From positions 1 to 8,184 of the forward strand of contig JBKPCR010000016.1 of the NCBI GenBank assembly GCA_046727435.1: a stretch of DNA of 8,184 nucleotides. The letters run 5' to 3'. Position numbers and translations under genes: made by a program. Of this stretch, positions 6,804 through 8,184 are shown piece after piece. This stretch comes from CAVPRW01 sp046727435 [NCBI: bacterium]. Lineage in GTDB: Bacteria > Tectomicrobia > Entotheonellia > J063. Numbering within the stretch: position 1 is the stretch's first letter; each line of letters starts with the position of its first letter. The notes under the pieces are model-generated. The model was given only the letters and a program-made list of their open reading frames with translations. It did no database searches and was not told the origin of the DNA.

Positions 6804-7130
6804 TTGACAAAAATGTATTTTCTGCTATTAAACAAGACAATACTTGCCACTATTGCTTGTCTGATTGCCGTGTCTGCTGGGGCAATAACCGATGGAAAGG
6901 CTCGCTGCTCCCACGGAGTCTGTTTGATGGAGCGTCCAGCACCACTCCCGGTAAGGATCGCCTTGGTGTTCCTTCCTCCACCATATCTTTTCCTCGTGAT
7001 TGGAGCTGAGAAAGACAACGCCACCGTCCACCCCAGCGCGTGTAGCGGTATGCAGACGGACACGACGACGGCCAGCACGATCTATATCGGTTGTATGACC
7101 ATCTTGCCCCTCGGATTACGCTCAACGTAG
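6804..7130 (+). CDS. Doubtful small membrane protein with TTG start
   Basis: A 108-codon frame beginning TTG at 6804 (AGAAGG seven bases upstream) with an ATG at 6813. It encodes a Lys-containing N-terminus followed by a hydrophobic segment ILATIACLIAVSAGA that looks like a signal peptide or membrane anchor, a short Cys-x4-Cys piece (CSHGVC), a second hydrophobic segment rich in Leu/Phe/Pro (VRIALVFLPPPYLFLVIGA) and a hydrophobic tail. The ribosome binding site and ordered N-terminus favour a gene. Against it are the lack of any recognised family, an unusual start, and an equally long minus-strand frame over the same bases that also has a hydrophobic start. The AT-rich 5' end (6790-6860) differs from the GC-rich surroundings. 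I cannot assign a function. Confidence 0.3.
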   Translation: MTKMYFLLLNKTILATIACLIAVSAGAITDGKARCSHGVCLMERPAPLPVRIALVFLPPPYLFLVIGAEKDNATVHPSACSGMQTDTTTASTIYIGCMTILPLGLRST

Positions 7131-7149
7131 AAGGGGGGTTTAGCAAATG

Positions 7150-7175
7150 TGTCCTAACAGCAGCGCTGGGGGACA
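7150..7175 (+). other. Hairpin upstream of the Crp/Fnr gene
   Basis: TGTCC (7150-7154) pairs with GGACA (7171-7175), and inside it CAGC (7158-7161) pairs with GCTG (7165-7168) around a three-base loop. It lies between the doubtful ORF and the regulator gene, with no T-run after it, so it is not a classic terminator. Confidence 0.4.
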
Positions 7176-7176
7176 A

Positions 7177-7208
7177 GCTCACGCCCTCGCCAGCAGGAGG
7201 GGGTAAGC
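7177..7208. repeat. REP-like imperfect inverted repeat
   Basis: GCTCACGCCCTC (7177-7188) and GAGGGGGTAAGC (7197-7208) are complementary at 10 of 12 positions around an eight-base loop. The GC-rich arms with C-run and G-run resemble intergenic REP-type palindromes found scattered in many genomes; no second copy was found here. An alternative fold pairs GCCAGCAGGA (7189-7198) with TCCTGC (7212-7217) and TGGC (7222-7225), which excludes the first. Confidence 0.4.
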
Positions 7209-7327
7209 CCATCCTGCGACTTGGCGTGACGTTCCCGCGGGGACGAGGCTGACCGACAATCAAGCGGCCTAGGCGCTAGCTTTTAGGTTACTGGTGGCAG
7301 CGACAATCCCATCGAAGGAGTAGGGGC

Positions 7328-8086
7328 ATGCGCAAGGAACTGACGCAGGTGCCGCGCAAGATCGCGATCGAGAATCTGCTTGAGCAGTGGAGGATGATAC
7401 GCGACCCCTCGAAAGAGGCCTTACGAGCTGTTCCGCTGTTCGCCGGGCTCGATGATCAGGAGCTCGAATCCATCTACGCCATTGCCCGCAAGCGAACCTA
7501 TCCCAAAGGCAGCTTCATCCTCTTGGAGGGAGATCCGGGAGATGCCTTCTACCTCATTCTGGCCGGTGAGGTGAAGGTCATGACTCAGGGGGCCGATGGC
7601 CGGGAATTCATCCTCGCCGTTCAGCGGGCAGGGGACTTTTTCGGAGAAATGTCTCTGTTCGATGGCCAGCCCCGCTCGGCCAGTGTGGTGACGACCGAAG
7701 ACGCCACCTTTTTGATCCTCTACAAGCGGGACTTCCTCGATCAGGTGAAGCATTCTCCCGCCATCCTCTTCAAATTCCTGATTACCCTTTGCCAGCGTTT
7801 TCGGGAGTCAGATAAGAAGCTCCGTGATCTGGCACTGCTGGATGTGCCTCATCGTGTCTGCAAGGCCCTGGTGACGCTGGGGGAAAGGGTGGGGCTGGCC
7901 AGCGATGAAGGTGATCTCATCATTCCCAAACGGCCGACCCATCAAGATGTGGCCAATTGGATTGGGAGCTCGCGCGAGACGGTCACTCGCGTCTTCAACG
8001 ATTTGGAAAAACAGGGATACATCTCCCTCCTCGGGCGCACAATCGTGATTCGCAAGGCACTGCTGGATCGCCTGGGCCATCTGTAG
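7328..8086 (+). CDS. Crp/Fnr-family transcriptional regulator with CRP-type cNMP cassette
   Basis: A 252-residue regulator. After a 33-residue N-terminal extension, the cyclic-nucleotide-binding beta-barrel covers about 34-150 (VPLFAGLDDQEL, then GEMSLFDGQPRSASV at 106-120). Glu107, Arg116 and Ser117 match the residues of E. coli CRP that hold cAMP (Glu72, Arg82, Ser83), so a cyclic nucleotide is a plausible ligand; there is no N-terminal Cys cluster as in FNR. A dimerisation helix lies at about 140-168. The winged-helix DNA-binding domain has THQDVANWIGSSRETVTRVFNDLE (204-227), where Arg216, Glu217 and Arg221 correspond to CRP Arg180, Glu181 and Arg185, predicting TGTGA-like half-sites. The start ATG 7328 is preceded by GAAGGAG seven bases away. 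It appears to be transcribed alone from a region rich in hairpins. The regulon cannot be inferred from this window. Confidence 0.93.
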   Translation: MRKELTQVPRKIAIENLLEQWRMIRDPSKEALRAVPLFAGLDDQELESIYAIARKRTYPKGSFILLEGDPGDAFYLILAGEVKVMTQGADGREFILAVQRAGDFFGEMSLFDGQPRSASVVTTEDATFLILYKRDFLDQVKHSPAILFKFLITLCQRFRESDKKLRDLALLDVPHRVCKALVTLGERVGLASDEGDLIIPKRPTHQDVANWIGSSRETVTRVFNDLEKQGYISLLGRTIVIRKALLDRLGHL

Positions 8087-8114
8087 CGGTGCCAGCCTGA
8101 CACGTCGTCCGTCG

Positions 8115-8129
8115 GCCCCGCGCAGGGGC
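8115..8129 (+). terminator. Weak candidate terminator after the Crp/Fnr gene
   Basis: GCCCC-GCGCA-GGGGC forms a five-base GC stem with a five-base loop 29 bases after the stop codon. No T-run follows directly, so an intrinsic terminator is doubtful; the downstream DNA to 8184 is AT-richer with the short direct repeat TGATTTG/TTGATTTG. Confidence 0.25.
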
Positions 8130-8184
8130 AGCACTCACCTGGATGATTTGATTCTTTGATTTGCCGCCCTTTTATCCTCAGATC

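Noticed and set aside
6629-7078. Minus-strand open frame of 149 codons with a hydrophobic N-terminus
   Set aside because: No ribosome binding site or known family, and much of the downstream translation is Arg/Gly/Pro-rich low-complexity sequence typical of non-coding GC-rich DNA.

Overview
This window is bacterial chromosome of moderately high GC with no phage, transposon, CRISPR or RNA-gene signature. The genes (RecQ, RibBA-like, Crp/Fnr, DUF488, YdjM-like membrane protein, extradiol dioxygenase) suggest a free-living environmental Gram-negative bacterium. The Crp-like protein and general style would fit Nitrospirota or a similar phylum, but this is only an impression and the sequence does not settle the taxon.

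Layout. Positions 1-4548 form a leftward (minus-strand) gene train. In transcription order it holds a YdjM/PF04307-type membrane protein (4548-3973), an intact DUF488 protein (3937-3440), a second and decayed DUF488 copy (3362-3003) that runs into the start of recQ, a complete RecQ helicase with DEAH helicase core, zinc site, RQC and HRDC domains (3055-941), the wreck of an HpcH/HpaI-type aldolase (921-569), and the first 136 codons of an HpaD-like class III extradiol dioxygenase that leaves the window at base 1. HpaD and HpaI belong to the same homoprotocatechuate meta-cleavage pathway, so the left end may be a remnant of an aromatic-degradation locus.

From 4744 a rightward gene encodes a Cys-rich protein that I read as a very divergent IscU/NifU N-terminal-type domain with an extra C-terminal part. 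It converges, with a 3-base stop-codon overlap, on a leftward RibBA-like gene (6479-5358). That gene has the full two-domain architecture but has lost the metal-binding residues of the DHBP synthase half and the RQEGRG-type motif of the cyclohydrolase II half, while keeping its zinc cysteines. It is probably a repurposed or decaying paralogue and not the housekeeping riboflavin enzyme. A good TTGACA/TATCAA promoter lies upstream of it.

Positions 6480-7327 are gene-poor. They hold a doubtful small membrane ORF with a TTG start and a cluster of hairpins just before a Crp/Fnr-family regulator (7328-8086) that keeps both the CRP-type cyclic-nucleotide cassette and the CRP recognition-helix residues. 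The main theme is gene decay or divergence: a deleted aldolase, a truncated DUF488 copy, and a RibBA paralogue with altered active sites, beside intact neighbours. I did not find a convincing new multi-gene system; the best candidates for new biology are the RibBA-like and IscU-like proteins.
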